This document shows, piece after piece, positions 1 through 6,946 of a stretch of DNA of 16,775 bases. The number at the start of each line of letters is the position of its first letter. Positions within the stretch are counted from its first letter, which is position 1. The notes beneath the pieces were generated by a model. The model saw only the letters and a list, made by a program, of their open reading frames with translations, made no database searches and was not told the DNA's origin. The stretch comes from Treponema sp. (lineage in GTDB: Bacteria > Spirochaetota > Spirochaetia > Treponematales > Breznakiellaceae): assembly GCA_031284195.1 (NCBI GenBank), contig JAITAI010000136.1, positions 1-16,775 of the forward strand, read 5' to 3'. Made by a program: the position numbers and the translations under genes.

Positions 1-719
1 CCTGAAAGAACTTCGCTTCTCGCCTGAAGTTCTTTTATAAGCTCCCCATTCCCTGCTTGGAGTCTTCTTTGTGCAAGTTCCAAAAGTTCCTTACCCCAGC
101 CCTTGTTGCCCCGGGGATCCAGCCGGATCTGCTCTTGGATATCAGGGGCAGTGGAGAATAAAGCGTTTAATACCGATAATACCCTCTCTCCATCAGGACC
201 AGTAAGTAGGATACCCCTCTCACTTGTTCCAGGAGCATTTTTTAGGGTGTTTTGGCTATGCTGAACCATAAGTCCGGCGATCTGGGCAGGAGTCACGTCC
301 ATATACTCGGTGATCCGTTGTTCCTTTCGATAGAAGGCGGTAAAATAGCACTGTTTTTTTGCATCCATCACCGGAATGACCATACCGGGCCATAGGGAAC
401 AAGAAACAGCCATACAATCCAGCGTAGGGACGGTAAGTAGCGGTATCTTCAAGGCCAGAGCCATCCCCTTGGCCGCGGCAAAACCAATACGGAGGCCGGT
501 AAACGAACCAGGACCTTTCATGCAGACCACCAGATCCACATCACCAGGTTTGATTCCTGCGGTTTTGATGAGCTGATCGCTTACCTCCATGAGCAGTTCC
601 CCATGACGTTGACCTGCATCTATTTCAAAATACCACTGTTCCTTTTGGGCAGAAAAAGCTCCGGAAACTAGGGCAACTGACAAAATAGAAGTAGCCGTAT
701 CCAAGGCGATGATAGTCAC
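1..719 (-). CDS. tsaB: TsaB, t6A tRNA-modification subunit (3' end outside window)
   Basis: TsaB is the inactive ASKHA-fold partner of TsaD in the complex that places threonylcarbamoyl on A37 of ANN-decoding tRNAs. I translated 239 codons with no stop before the left edge, so only the C-terminus is missing; TsaB proteins are usually about 220-240 residues. The diagnostic motif KGPGSFTGLRIG lies at residues 68-79, and the N-terminus (TIIALDTATS) is the usual ASKHA phosphate-loop-like strand. The start is GTG at 719-717, which overlaps the tsaE stop as GTGA, so translation is probably coupled to tsaE. The gene is the last visible member of the fliD-led operon. Identification is firm; the exact end is not visible. 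Confidence 0.93.
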   Translation of the reverse strand, partial: MTIIALDTATSILSVALVSGAFSAQKEQWYFEIDAGQRHGELLMEVSDQLIKTAGIKPGDVDLVVCMKGPGSFTGLRIGFAAAKGMALALKIPLLTVPTLDCMAVSCSLWPGMVIPVMDAKKQCYFTAFYRKEQRITEYMDVTPAQIAGLMVQHSQNTLKNAPGTSERGILLTGPDGERVLSVLNALFSTAPDIQEQIRLDPRGNKGWGKELLELAQRRLQAGNGELIKELQARSEVLS

Positions 720-1150
720 TCAGGCATATTCCTTAGGGTAATCAGGCGTTGGTTTTGCTCTAGTATGGTAATCTCCACGATGAGGGCATCTTTTGGTATG
801 GATTGAGGGATCCGTTCGCTCCATTCAATAACCGAAACCCCGGGTCCATAGAGCAGTTCTTCCGCACCAAGGCTGCTGAAATCCGTATCCCCTTCAAGCC
901 GATAGGCATCTATATGGTAGAAGGGAAGGGTCCCTTCATATTCGGCAATCATCGTATAGGTAGGACTGGTAACCTCTTCCTGTACCCCAAGCCCTCGAGC
1001 AATACCCTTGGTAAAATAAGTCTTCCCTACCCCTAAACCTCCCCGGAGGGCAACCACACTGCCCTGATGGAGCCAACGGGCAAGCCGTTCCCCTGCCGCA
1101 ATGGTTTCTTCAGGAGAAGTGGTAGTAATATTACAGAGGGAGTTCCCCAT
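716..1150 (-). CDS. tsaE: TsaE, ATPase of the t6A biosynthesis complex
   Basis: TsaE is a small P-loop ATPase that binds the TsaB-TsaD complex and is needed for multiple-turnover synthesis of t6A in tRNA. From the ATG at 1150 the protein has 144 residues, normal for the family. The Walker A motif GGLGVGKT is at about 37-44, the family motif TSPTY at 61-65, HIDAYR at 79-84 and VIEWSER at 107-113. A TTG nine bases upstream (1159) could also start the frame; I prefer the ATG, but neither has a clear Shine-Dalgarno sequence. The start lies inside the 3' end of the preceding 87-codon gene (20-base overlap) and the stop overlaps the tsaB start by four bases, so expression is probably coupled on both sides. 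Cytoplasmic. Confidence 0.95.
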   Translation of the reverse strand: MGNSLCNITTTSPEETIAAGERLARWLHQGSVVALRGGLGVGKTYFTKGIARGLGVQEEVTSPTYTMIAEYEGTLPFYHIDAYRLEGDTDFSSLGAEELLYGPGVSVIEWSERIPQSIPKDALIVEITILEQNQRLITLRNMPE

Positions 1151-1394
1151 GGCTATCAAGCTTATCGATAAATTGTTTTAATTCCCTGATGAGGGGAACC
1201 AATGGATAATCAACCGGCGCCGCAATAGTAACTAAGATTTCCTTTTGACCTGTGGGCTTGATTTCAATAGAAAAATCAATAGACCGCTCTACCAGTTTAT
1301 TCATCATCTGTAAAACCGCAATACCTGAAAAAAACATACGATAATATATAGGAACATCTTTTCTGATGATGTCTTTAATTTCAAGTACTTTCAT
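1131..1394 (-). CDS. Uncharacterised 87-aa protein between the fliD pair and tsaE
   Basis: I do not recognise a family. The product is 87 residues with no signal peptide and no clear membrane segment. Residues 1-40 look helical and hydrophobic-amphipathic (DVPIYYRMFFSGIAVLQMM), residues 41-62 look like two beta strands (FSIEIKPTGQKEILVTIAA), and the rest is helical and charged. The gene is probably real: its coding frame continues smoothly, it overlaps tsaE by 20 bases and it follows the 275-aa gene by only 27 bases on the same strand. I recall small proteins at the same place in other treponemes. The ATG at 1394 lacks a good Shine-Dalgarno sequence, but a promoter-like sequence ends six bases upstream (see 1401-1430). 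A role in flagella or in t6A synthesis cannot be decided from the sequence. Confidence 0.72.
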   Translation of the reverse strand: MKVLEIKDIIRKDVPIYYRMFFSGIAVLQMMNKLVERSIDFSIEIKPTGQKEILVTIAAPVDYPLVPLIRELKQFIDKLDSHGELPL

Positions 1395-1400
1395 ACGATT

Positions 1401-1430
1401 ATTTTACCTACTTTCATACCTTTAGGTCAA
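1401..1430 (-). promoter_or_regulatory. Candidate sigma-70 promoter for the 87-aa gene, possibly leaderless
   Basis: On the minus strand TTGACC (1430-1425) is followed after 18 bases by TAAAAT (1406-1401). The ATG of the 87-codon gene begins six bases after the -10 box, so transcription would start at or next to the start codon. The -35 box overlaps the last codons of the upstream gene. Hexamers and spacing are good but only one site was judged by eye; it could be chance in AT-rich DNA. Confidence 0.3.
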
Positions 1431-2249
1431 TTCATCTTTTACCGTAGTATACAGTTTTAACAAACGCGGAGCAAGCTCATATTCCGCTAGATCTCCTACC
1501 AAGACTACATCCTGCGCCGTGTAGGCGGCTAACAGTTCTTTGAGGGTGGCGCTGAATTCACTAATGAAGTCATAAAACGGAAACGTATCTATGGATAGGG
1601 TCTCCAAGGCAAGCCCCTGTACTTTCAACAGCTTTAAAAGCCGAAACAACTTCTCCGTGGTATGGGAAAAGAGGTGTACTGTTTCCGCAGCCCTGCGATC
1701 TTTGCCGGTTTGAATATCCAGGGGGAGTTCCTCAAGCCGGGCTACGATTTCTGAGATCAAAGTACCGGCATGGTGGAATTCCGCTCTGGGATCTACCAAT
1801 TCCCGAATCCGTTCATCCAAGAGGGTATTCATCTCTGCAAGAAGCGCCTCCCCGGAAAAGGCTTTCTGAAGTAATGCATAGATATCGGGAATTTGTTCGG
1901 ATAAAAAGTGGGCCGCTGCACTTGCTTCCCATTCATCCTGGATACCGTGCCGATCTTCAAAAGCACTGTTTTCATACGCCCTAAGAGCCTCTTGGCTATT
2001 ACACAAGGCTTCAAGGGCAAGCTGTGGCAATGTACTGATGGTAATATCAAGGCGCGCTATGTCTTGCAGATCCTGTTCAAAGACTTCTGCGAGGGATGCA
2101 CCGGTGATGATGGATCCGTTTATACGTAAACCACTGATACGGTTTTCGGATCCTCCAAGCCACGCTTCAATACCGGCTAAAACCTCTCCTAGGGTCTTTT
2201 CCGATTCCAGGGTAATACCTGCGGGTTGCTCGTTAATGAATATATCCAT
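1422..2249 (-). CDS. Uncharacterised 275-aa protein coupled to fliD
   Basis: No family recognised. The protein has 275 residues, is acidic and leucine/alanine-rich, and has no signal peptide, membrane helix or cysteine cluster (cysteine is nearly absent). Residues 1-75 read as a beta-strand-rich domain (DIFINEQPAGITL, ISGLRINGSIITGASL, ARLDITIST), reminiscent of a small beta-grasp fold. Residues 80-270 are almost entirely predicted helix with heptad-like spacing. The ATG shares one base with the fliD stop (TAATG), so translation must be tightly coupled to FliD. In many bacteria the gene after fliD is fliS, the flagellin export chaperone; this protein is about twice the length of FliS and does not look like it in sequence. 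A chaperone or export-cofactor role for FliD or flagellin is an inference from position only. Confidence 0.85.
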   Translation of the reverse strand: MDIFINEQPAGITLESEKTLGEVLAGIEAWLGGSENRISGLRINGSIITGASLAEVFEQDLQDIARLDITISTLPQLALEALCNSQEALRAYENSAFEDRHGIQDEWEASAAAHFLSEQIPDIYALLQKAFSGEALLAEMNTLLDERIRELVDPRAEFHHAGTLISEIVARLEELPLDIQTGKDRRAAETVHLFSHTTEKLFRLLKLLKVQGLALETLSIDTFPFYDFISEFSATLKELLAAYTAQDVVLVGDLAEYELAPRLLKLYTTVKDELT

Positions 2250-4210
2250 TACCTAGTATTACCCTGCTGACTAAACTGATCCAGCGATGATGACATCCGT
2301 TCCATGCGATTATAGGCTCCTTCCATCTGGCCGTATTGATTTTTAAGACTCGCTTCTTTGAGGGCAAGCTGCCGTTCTAAGGTCTCTACTCGCCGTTGTT
2401 CTTGACTTATCTGAGAGTCTATGGTTCCACTTTTGAGGGCGATGATACCTCCGATTTCCACGAATGGTTTAGCTAGGGTTTCAAAGGCATAGGCAATCCC
2501 TGAATCCACAATGAAATCTCCATTAGTATCGGAGCCAAAAAGCTGGGCAATAGCAGGTAAATTAGTTTGTAATGCCTCATCCAAGACTTTCTCATTGATT
2601 TCCAGGTATCCCCGGAGCCGTGCAGGATCATACCCGCTACTGCTTCCTCCTCCCCGGATATCCGTACCGATCCCTATCTGGGCTAATAAAGCAAGATCCC
2701 GGTTCGCTGACGTAGGATAGGTTGCCGCAGCAGCCCTTTGGAGACTGGTCTTAAACTGACTCAAGATAGAATCCCCCATAAAAATCCCTAAACGTTTACG
2801 CAAATCCGCTTGTTCCTCTTCTGAGAGGTAGGAAAGCTCTTGAATAACCCGCTCATCATTACGGGTGAGGACATTAAGATCCGCCATGAGGCGATTATAG
2901 TTTCCTACCAAGGATATGATGGCATCTTTGACCACTTCCCGGTCAGGTTCGACCTTCAGTTGGATAGGTTTATCCGATGGACTTCTGGCGGTGATGGTAA
3001 GCCCGGGGATAAGATCATCGATTTTATTGGTAGGACGGGTAATCTCGATCCCTTCCATAGTAACTACCGCATCCTGGGCCACTGAAACGGGATTACGGGG
3101 TTTAAGACCCCCTTCCCCCTCGGAGTCTATGAACTGCAGGTTCCTGATAGAGACCTCCCGATGGGTATTTTTGTTGACAATTTCAAGGGAAACGATGGTT
3201 TTATCGATTTTGTCTCCTGCCACATCAATAAATCGATAGTGATAGGTATTGAAATCATTGGAATCCACAATAGGAGGAAGTGCGCTGTTCGTACCGTCCG
3301 AATAGGTCAGATATAAAACCTGCATATCATCTACCTGAGCTACCGGTTCCAGCGGTGTCCAAGAGGGGATAGCAGTAGCAGCAGGGTTTTCATCAGAACC
3401 CTGATTAGCAGCATCTTCAGGAGGAAACTCCGTCTGCTCTTCTGATGAAACCGTGTTTTGCTGTACCTTCGTGGCTATTTCAAATTGCAGAATCGCATTT
3501 TGAACAGAGGACCCCTCGATATTAAAAGGTATAAACGCCGTCCCGCCAGGCTCTACCATAAGAACCTCTTCCTGCAAGGATCTGGATACCTCTTTTACTT
3601 GTTCTAACATACCAGAACGTAAGCCCAAAGCTTCAGCGGCGTCTGAAAAGATCAGGGAATTCTCCGCACCGGTTATTCGAGATTCAATAAGAAGCGATTT
3701 TTTCCCTGGCTGGATCGCGATAAGACTCCCTCCTATCTTATCTCGTCCCCGCCGGTTCAAGATTTCGATAAATTCCCGTAAAGATCCACCCCGGAAAGGA
3801 AAGGATATGCCTTGTTTTCCCATGGAAAAGGTATAGGTTCCTTCATCTACTGTAAAGGAATCTTCTATAGGATCCGATAAGAAACGGTCTGCCTGAGCGA
3901 TTTGTTTAACCGTAAAACTAAATTCTTGCGCTACCGCTTCCCTTGTGGAAGTCCCGGAAAGAACCGATGGATCTGAAGAATTGACAGTCTGTTCATTGAA
4001 AGGATTTTGAAAAGAATACAGAAACCGGGCGCTGTCCCTCAAGGTACTCATACGGCGACTCAGATCTTGCCAATAGGTCTTTTCAGCCTGTAAATGCTCT
4101 ACCTGCTTCTCAGAACGCTCCTTGGGGATACGTTCAACCTTCATAAGACCTTCAACAAGTTTTTCTGTATCAAACCGGCTTTTTAGCCCCGGTACATAAA
4201 TATCGGACAT
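2249..4210 (-). CDS. fliD: FliD, flagellar filament cap protein
   Basis: FliD (hook-associated protein 2) forms the cap at the tip of the filament and promotes flagellin folding into it; in spirochaetes the filament lies in the periplasm and the protein is exported by the flagellar type III system. The product has 653 residues, the usual size in treponemes. FliD_N is at about 5-110 (VPGLKSRFDTEKLVEGLMKVERIP), followed by a variable central region with a Glu/Gln/Pro-rich linker near 250-285. The FliD_C domain runs from about 410 to the end and closes with a coiled coil (about 590-650) in which the chain bends back. There is no signal peptide, as expected for type III export. The ATG at 4210 follows AGGAG at six bases' spacing. 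It heads the operon fliD - 275 aa - 87 aa - tsaE - tsaB. Confidence 0.96.
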   Translation of the reverse strand: MSDIYVPGLKSRFDTEKLVEGLMKVERIPKERSEKQVEHLQAEKTYWQDLSRRMSTLRDSARFLYSFQNPFNEQTVNSSDPSVLSGTSTREAVAQEFSFTVKQIAQADRFLSDPIEDSFTVDEGTYTFSMGKQGISFPFRGGSLREFIEILNRRGRDKIGGSLIAIQPGKKSLLIESRITGAENSLIFSDAAEALGLRSGMLEQVKEVSRSLQEEVLMVEPGGTAFIPFNIEGSSVQNAILQFEIATKVQQNTVSSEEQTEFPPEDAANQGSDENPAATAIPSWTPLEPVAQVDDMQVLYLTYSDGTNSALPPIVDSNDFNTYHYRFIDVAGDKIDKTIVSLEIVNKNTHREVSIRNLQFIDSEGEGGLKPRNPVSVAQDAVVTMEGIEITRPTNKIDDLIPGLTITARSPSDKPIQLKVEPDREVVKDAIISLVGNYNRLMADLNVLTRNDERVIQELSYLSEEEQADLRKRLGIFMGDSILSQFKTSLQRAAAATYPTSANRDLALLAQIGIGTDIRGGGSSSGYDPARLRGYLEINEKVLDEALQTNLPAIAQLFGSDTNGDFIVDSGIAYAFETLAKPFVEIGGIIALKSGTIDSQISQEQRRVETLERQLALKEASLKNQYGQMEGAYNRMERMSSSLDQFSQQGNTR

Positions 4211-4791
4211 ACTCTCCTATATTCTTCCCTTCCAGCCTTTCCCCTTGGGACTTTAAAACAATTAATGGTATGGTGATGCACTTTCAAAATTTAACATTTT
4301 GTAACTGCATCTGATCATAACAGACCTCCCTCTTTTGCCCCATTCAATTTTTCAAACAAATCCTCACTTGAAAAGGACCCACGGTACAATCATCCATCCA
4401 CCCTAGATTTGTTCGCCAAACAAAAAACAGACCCCTTTCTTGATTCTGACATGAAGCTCCTGCAATTCTTCAGAAGATAACACCTTTATTTTATCGGTCC
4501 TCAAATCTAGTACCTTAACTGCAATTTCATGGTGTAGGCAAGATCCATCTCTCAATATTTACAGGCATGACCCTGTTTTAACCGCTTCCCTTGTTGTTGT
4601 GGCTACAAGGCTCTAAATTATTCAATTATGATATTTTTTCCCTATTACCAACCGGCTCCGGGAATCTACATTTCGATGGTAGGGCAATCCAAACCGATTT
4701 CTCGCTATTGCCCTTTGCATACCATAGGTACCTCCTGGTGATTAAAATATACTATAAAATATATTTTTATGAAAGGATTTTTATGAAGAAC
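4211..4791. other. Long non-coding interval between fliD and the flagellin terminator
   Basis: No convincing gene. On the minus strand it would hold the fliD promoter and a long fliD leader. Inverted repeats readable here are: CAAAAT/ATTTTG (about 4286-4302), TTTGTT/AACAAA around 4408-4424, ACAGG/CCTGT (4561-4576), CCTTGT/ACAAGG (4589-4610), and AGGGCAAT/ATTGCCCT (4681-4714). The last has 8 bp of stem and an 18-base loop but no T-tract on the minus strand. The only plus-strand open frame (4591-4938) runs through the flagellin terminator and into the antisense of the flagellin gene, so I do not call it. The interval is AT-richer than the genes. Confidence 0.5.
4491..4517 (-). promoter_or_regulatory. 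Candidate sigma-28 promoter for the fliD operon
   Basis: On the minus strand TAAGGTAC (4517-4510) and ACCGATAA (4498-4491) are separated by 11 bases. Against the enterobacterial FliA consensus TAAAGTTT-N11-GCCGATAA this matches 5 of 8 and 7 of 8 positions. Start of transcription near 4484 would give fliD a leader of roughly 270 bases. No better promoter was seen closer to fliD. Confidence 0.45.
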
Positions 4792-4829
4792 AAAAAAAAG
4801 ACGGGGAAAGGCGCGATACTCCCCGTCTT
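4792..4829 (-). terminator. Rho-independent terminator of the downstream flagellin gene
   Basis: On the minus strand a perfect 10-bp stem AAGACGGGGA/TCCCCGTCTT (arms 4829-4820 and 4807-4798, 12-base loop) runs straight into a T-tract (complement of the A run 4792-4799). It lies about 70 bases after the flagellin stop codon. It separates the flagellin transcript from fliD. Confidence 0.92.
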
Positions 4830-4897
4830 GGATTTCAAAAGGCGACGTCCAGATGCCTCTCGATCCACTTATCCAACTTTAAAAACTGAAAACCCGC

Positions 4898-5731
4898 TTA
4901 ACCAAGAAGCTGCAATACCGACTGAGTCCGCGTATTAGCCTGAGCTAACATAGCATTCCCTGCTTGAGACAGGATTTGGTTCCTGGTATAATTAACCATT
5001 TCCGATGCCATATTCGTATCCCGGATCCGCGATTCCGAAGCCTGGAAATTTTCCGCTGCAACTGCCACACCCTTGGCTGCCTCTTCAAACCGGTTTTGAT
5101 ACGCACCCAAATCAGCCCGTTGCTTAGAAAGCTGCTTTAAAGCATTATCCAATGTACCAATTCCCGCATTTGCCTTTTCGGTATCGGTTATATCAATACC
5201 TTGTACGCCCAAAGCTTCAGCAGTCATGGCTTCAATATAGACCTGTTCGTTCTGATCCATATTAGCCCCAACCTGGAATACCAAGGCCTGATTACCCTCG
5301 GCCCCCTGCCCAAAACGCCCGGTTAGAATATTCAAGGTGTTAAATTGGGCATGACTTGCAACCCGATTGATTTCATCGACCAACTGGGAAACTTCTACCT
5401 GAATCTGGGTACGATCTTCATCGGTATAAATACCATTAGCAGACTGTACCGACAACTCCCGAATACGATGCAGGATATCCTGAGTCTCCTGAAGGTAACC
5501 TTCAGCAGTCTGAATAAACGACACCCCATTCTGGATGTTCCGTTCAGCTTGATTTAAACCCCGAATTTGACCCCGAAATTTTTCGGATACCGCAAGGCCA
5601 GAAGCATCATCCGCTGCTTTATTGATCCGCTGACCTGAGCTCAAATGCTCAATATTCTTCCCAATCTCAGCCTGAGTGATACCCAGATTACGATTAGCAT
5701 ATTGAGCACTCAGGTTATGATTAATTATCAT
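4898..5731 (-). CDS. flaB: FlaB-type flagellin (downstream copy), periplasmic filament core
   Basis: This is a core protein of the spirochaete periplasmic flagellar filament. It has 277 residues from the ATG at 5731, preceded by AAGGAGGG; the frame stays open 19 codons further up, but those lack flagellin sequence. The N-terminal D0/D1 region (1-140) includes MIINHNLSAQ, INKAADDASGLAVSEKFR (36-53) and VEVSQLVDEI (112-121). The C-terminal D1/D0 region (195-277) includes AENFQASESRIRD and ends QSVLQLLG. The middle is short (about 141-190), so the surface domains D2/D3 are absent, as usual for FlaB. There is no signal peptide; export is by the flagellar type III system. It has its own sigma-70 promoter (5921-5949), a structured leader of about 180 bases, and a strong terminator (4792-4829). 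Confidence 0.97.
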   Translation of the reverse strand: MIINHNLSAQYANRNLGITQAEIGKNIEHLSSGQRINKAADDASGLAVSEKFRGQIRGLNQAERNIQNGVSFIQTAEGYLQETQDILHRIRELSVQSANGIYTDEDRTQIQVEVSQLVDEINRVASHAQFNTLNILTGRFGQGAEGNQALVFQVGANMDQNEQVYIEAMTAEALGVQGIDITDTEKANAGIGTLDNALKQLSKQRADLGAYQNRFEEAAKGVAVAAENFQASESRIRDTNMASEMVNYTRNQILSQAGNAMLAQANTRTQSVLQLLG

Positions 5732-5733
5732 AT

Positions 5734-5775
5734 AACCCTCCTTGGGTTGATAACCCCTACTATCCATAGTTGGGG
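5734..5775 (-). promoter_or_regulatory. Structured flagellin leader with two GGA hairpins; CsrA-type switch candidate
   Basis: In the mRNA sense two adjacent hairpins precede the start codon. The first (5775-5754) pairs CCCC-A-ACUA with UAGU-A-GGGG around a UGGA tetraloop. The second (5748-5734) pairs AACCC with GGGUU around an AAGGA loop that is the Shine-Dalgarno sequence itself. The same AACCC can instead pair with the GGGUU at 5756-5752, which would open the first hairpin and free the Shine-Dalgarno. GGA in a hairpin loop is the classical CsrA recognition element. The pairings are seen directly; binding by CsrA is inferred. Confidence 0.5.
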
Positions 5776-5920
5776 CCGAACCGCACAACTAGAACCTCCG
5801 GAACCTATTTGCGCCACATATTCCGGCATTTCTAGAAACGGCACGAATCGATTATCAGATAACTATAGTTAAACCCATACCCTCTAATAAACGATCCCTG
5901 CCATCGTGCACTTGTTCTAT

Positions 5921-5949
5921 AATATACACCAAAAGGGATTTTTTGTCAA
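5921..5949 (-). promoter_or_regulatory. Sigma-70 promoter of the downstream flagellin gene
   Basis: On the minus strand TTGACA (5949-5944, perfect -35) and TATATT (5926-5921) are separated by exactly 17 bases. Transcription near 5914 gives a leader of about 180 bases. An AT-rich inverted repeat CTAAAAAT/ATTTTTAG (5960-5981) lies 10 bases upstream of the -35 and could be an UP element or operator. A weaker sigma-28-like site (GTTT of the -35 at 5871-5878, TCTGATAA at 5859-5852, 11-base spacer) lies inside the leader. Confidence 0.75.
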
Positions 5950-6081
5950 AATCATAAACCTAAAAATTAACGTATTTTTAGAATTTTATCCCAAAAAAGC
6001 AACTCTTACTCTATTAGAAGGCCCCCAGCTAAACATCCAAGGACCCCCTAAACTGTTCACTCCCAGTATAAAGATACGCTC

Positions 6082-6942
6082 TTATTGAAGAAGCTGCAGC
6101 ACTGACTGAGTCCGCTGATTTGCCTGGGCCAACATAGCCGTACCAGCCTGGGAAAGGATCTGGTCCCGGGTAAGGGAAACCATCTGTTTTGCCATATCAG
6201 TGTCCCTAATCCGGGATTCTGAAGCCTGGAAATTTTCGGCACTGATATCAATACCGCCAATAGCATGTTCAAGCCGATTCTGATAAGCACCCAAATCCGC
6301 CCGCTGCTTGCTAACCGTCTTGAGGGCTTCATCCAAAAGCCCAATAGCCCGGTTGGAATCTTCCGGCGTCTCAAGGCTCACAAAGCTCTGATCCTCTACA
6401 TTCCGCAGCTTCAATCCAGCCGTAGTCATGGTACCAACAAACAGCTGCTCCCGCTGATCAATATTAGCGCCGATATGAAGCCACATGGAACCAGTAACTG
6501 CATTCTCCCCGTTTTGGCGAGCATAGCGACCGGTAAGCATGTTCAATCCATTGAACTGGGCATGGCTGGCAATACGATCGATTTCGTCTACCAACTGGGA
6601 AACTTCTATCTGAATCTGCATGCGATCTTCTTCGGTATAAATCCCGTTAGCAGATTGGACCGCCAATTCCCGAACCCGTTGAAGAATATCCTGAGTTTCC
6701 TGGAGATACCCCTCGGTGGTCTGGATAAAAGAAATACCATCAGCAGCATTAGCAGATGCCCGATTTAAGCCCCGGATTTGACTTCGGAATTTTTCAGAAA
6801 CCGCAAGCCCAGAAGCATCATCTCCCGCCCGGTTGATACGAAGTCCGGAAGTAACCTTTTCCATGTTCTTGGTAAGATTACCCTGAGTAACATTGAGAGA
6901 CCTGTCGGCAAACTGAGCACTCAGGTTATGATTGATGATCAT
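6082..6942 (-). CDS. flaB: FlaB-type flagellin (upstream copy), periplasmic filament core
   Basis: This is the second core flagellin: 286 residues from the ATG at 6942, which follows AAGGAGGA with good spacing. It shares the family ends with its neighbour: MIINHNLSAQ, INRAGDDASGLAVSEKFR (36-53), IEVSQLVDEIDRIASHAQFN (112-131), AENFQASESRIRD and a C-terminus QSVLQLLQ. It differs from the neighbour mainly in the short central region (about 141-205), which is nine residues longer here, and in helix surface residues, so the two are old paralogues rather than a recent duplication. There is no signal peptide; it goes through the flagellar export apparatus. It is transcribed from a near-perfect sigma-28 promoter (7089-7115), so it should be a late gene, made after hook completion. 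I see no good terminator after its stop, so transcripts may read into the next flagellin gene. Confidence 0.97.
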   Translation of the reverse strand: MIINHNLSAQFADRSLNVTQGNLTKNMEKVTSGLRINRAGDDASGLAVSEKFRSQIRGLNRASANAADGISFIQTTEGYLQETQDILQRVRELAVQSANGIYTEEDRMQIQIEVSQLVDEIDRIASHAQFNGLNMLTGRYARQNGENAVTGSMWLHIGANIDQREQLFVGTMTTAGLKLRNVEDQSFVSLETPEDSNRAIGLLDEALKTVSKQRADLGAYQNRLEHAIGGIDISAENFQASESRIRDTDMAKQMVSLTRDQILSQAGTAMLAQANQRTQSVLQLLQ

Positions 6943-6946
6943 GTCA

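Noticed and set aside
3140..3420. Variable central part of FliD considered as an inserted domain or phase-variable repeat
   Set aside because: The reading frame is continuous, overall length is normal for treponeme FliD and no repeat unit is visible.
4591..4938. 115-codon plus-strand open frame with an AAAGGA-ATG inside it
   Set aside because: It runs through the flagellin terminator hairpin and into the antisense of the flagellin 3' end; the product is low-complexity and resembles no family.
5732..5788. N-terminal extension of the downstream flagellin (19 extra codons)
   Set aside because: The extension covers the structured leader and Shine-Dalgarno; flagellin homology begins at MIINHNLSAQ (5731).
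5940..6081. Search for a terminator after the upstream flagellin gene
   Set aside because: Only the AT-rich CTAAAAAT/ATTTTTAG repeat was found; the C-rich stretches at 6020-6050 lie on the same strand and do not pair with each other.
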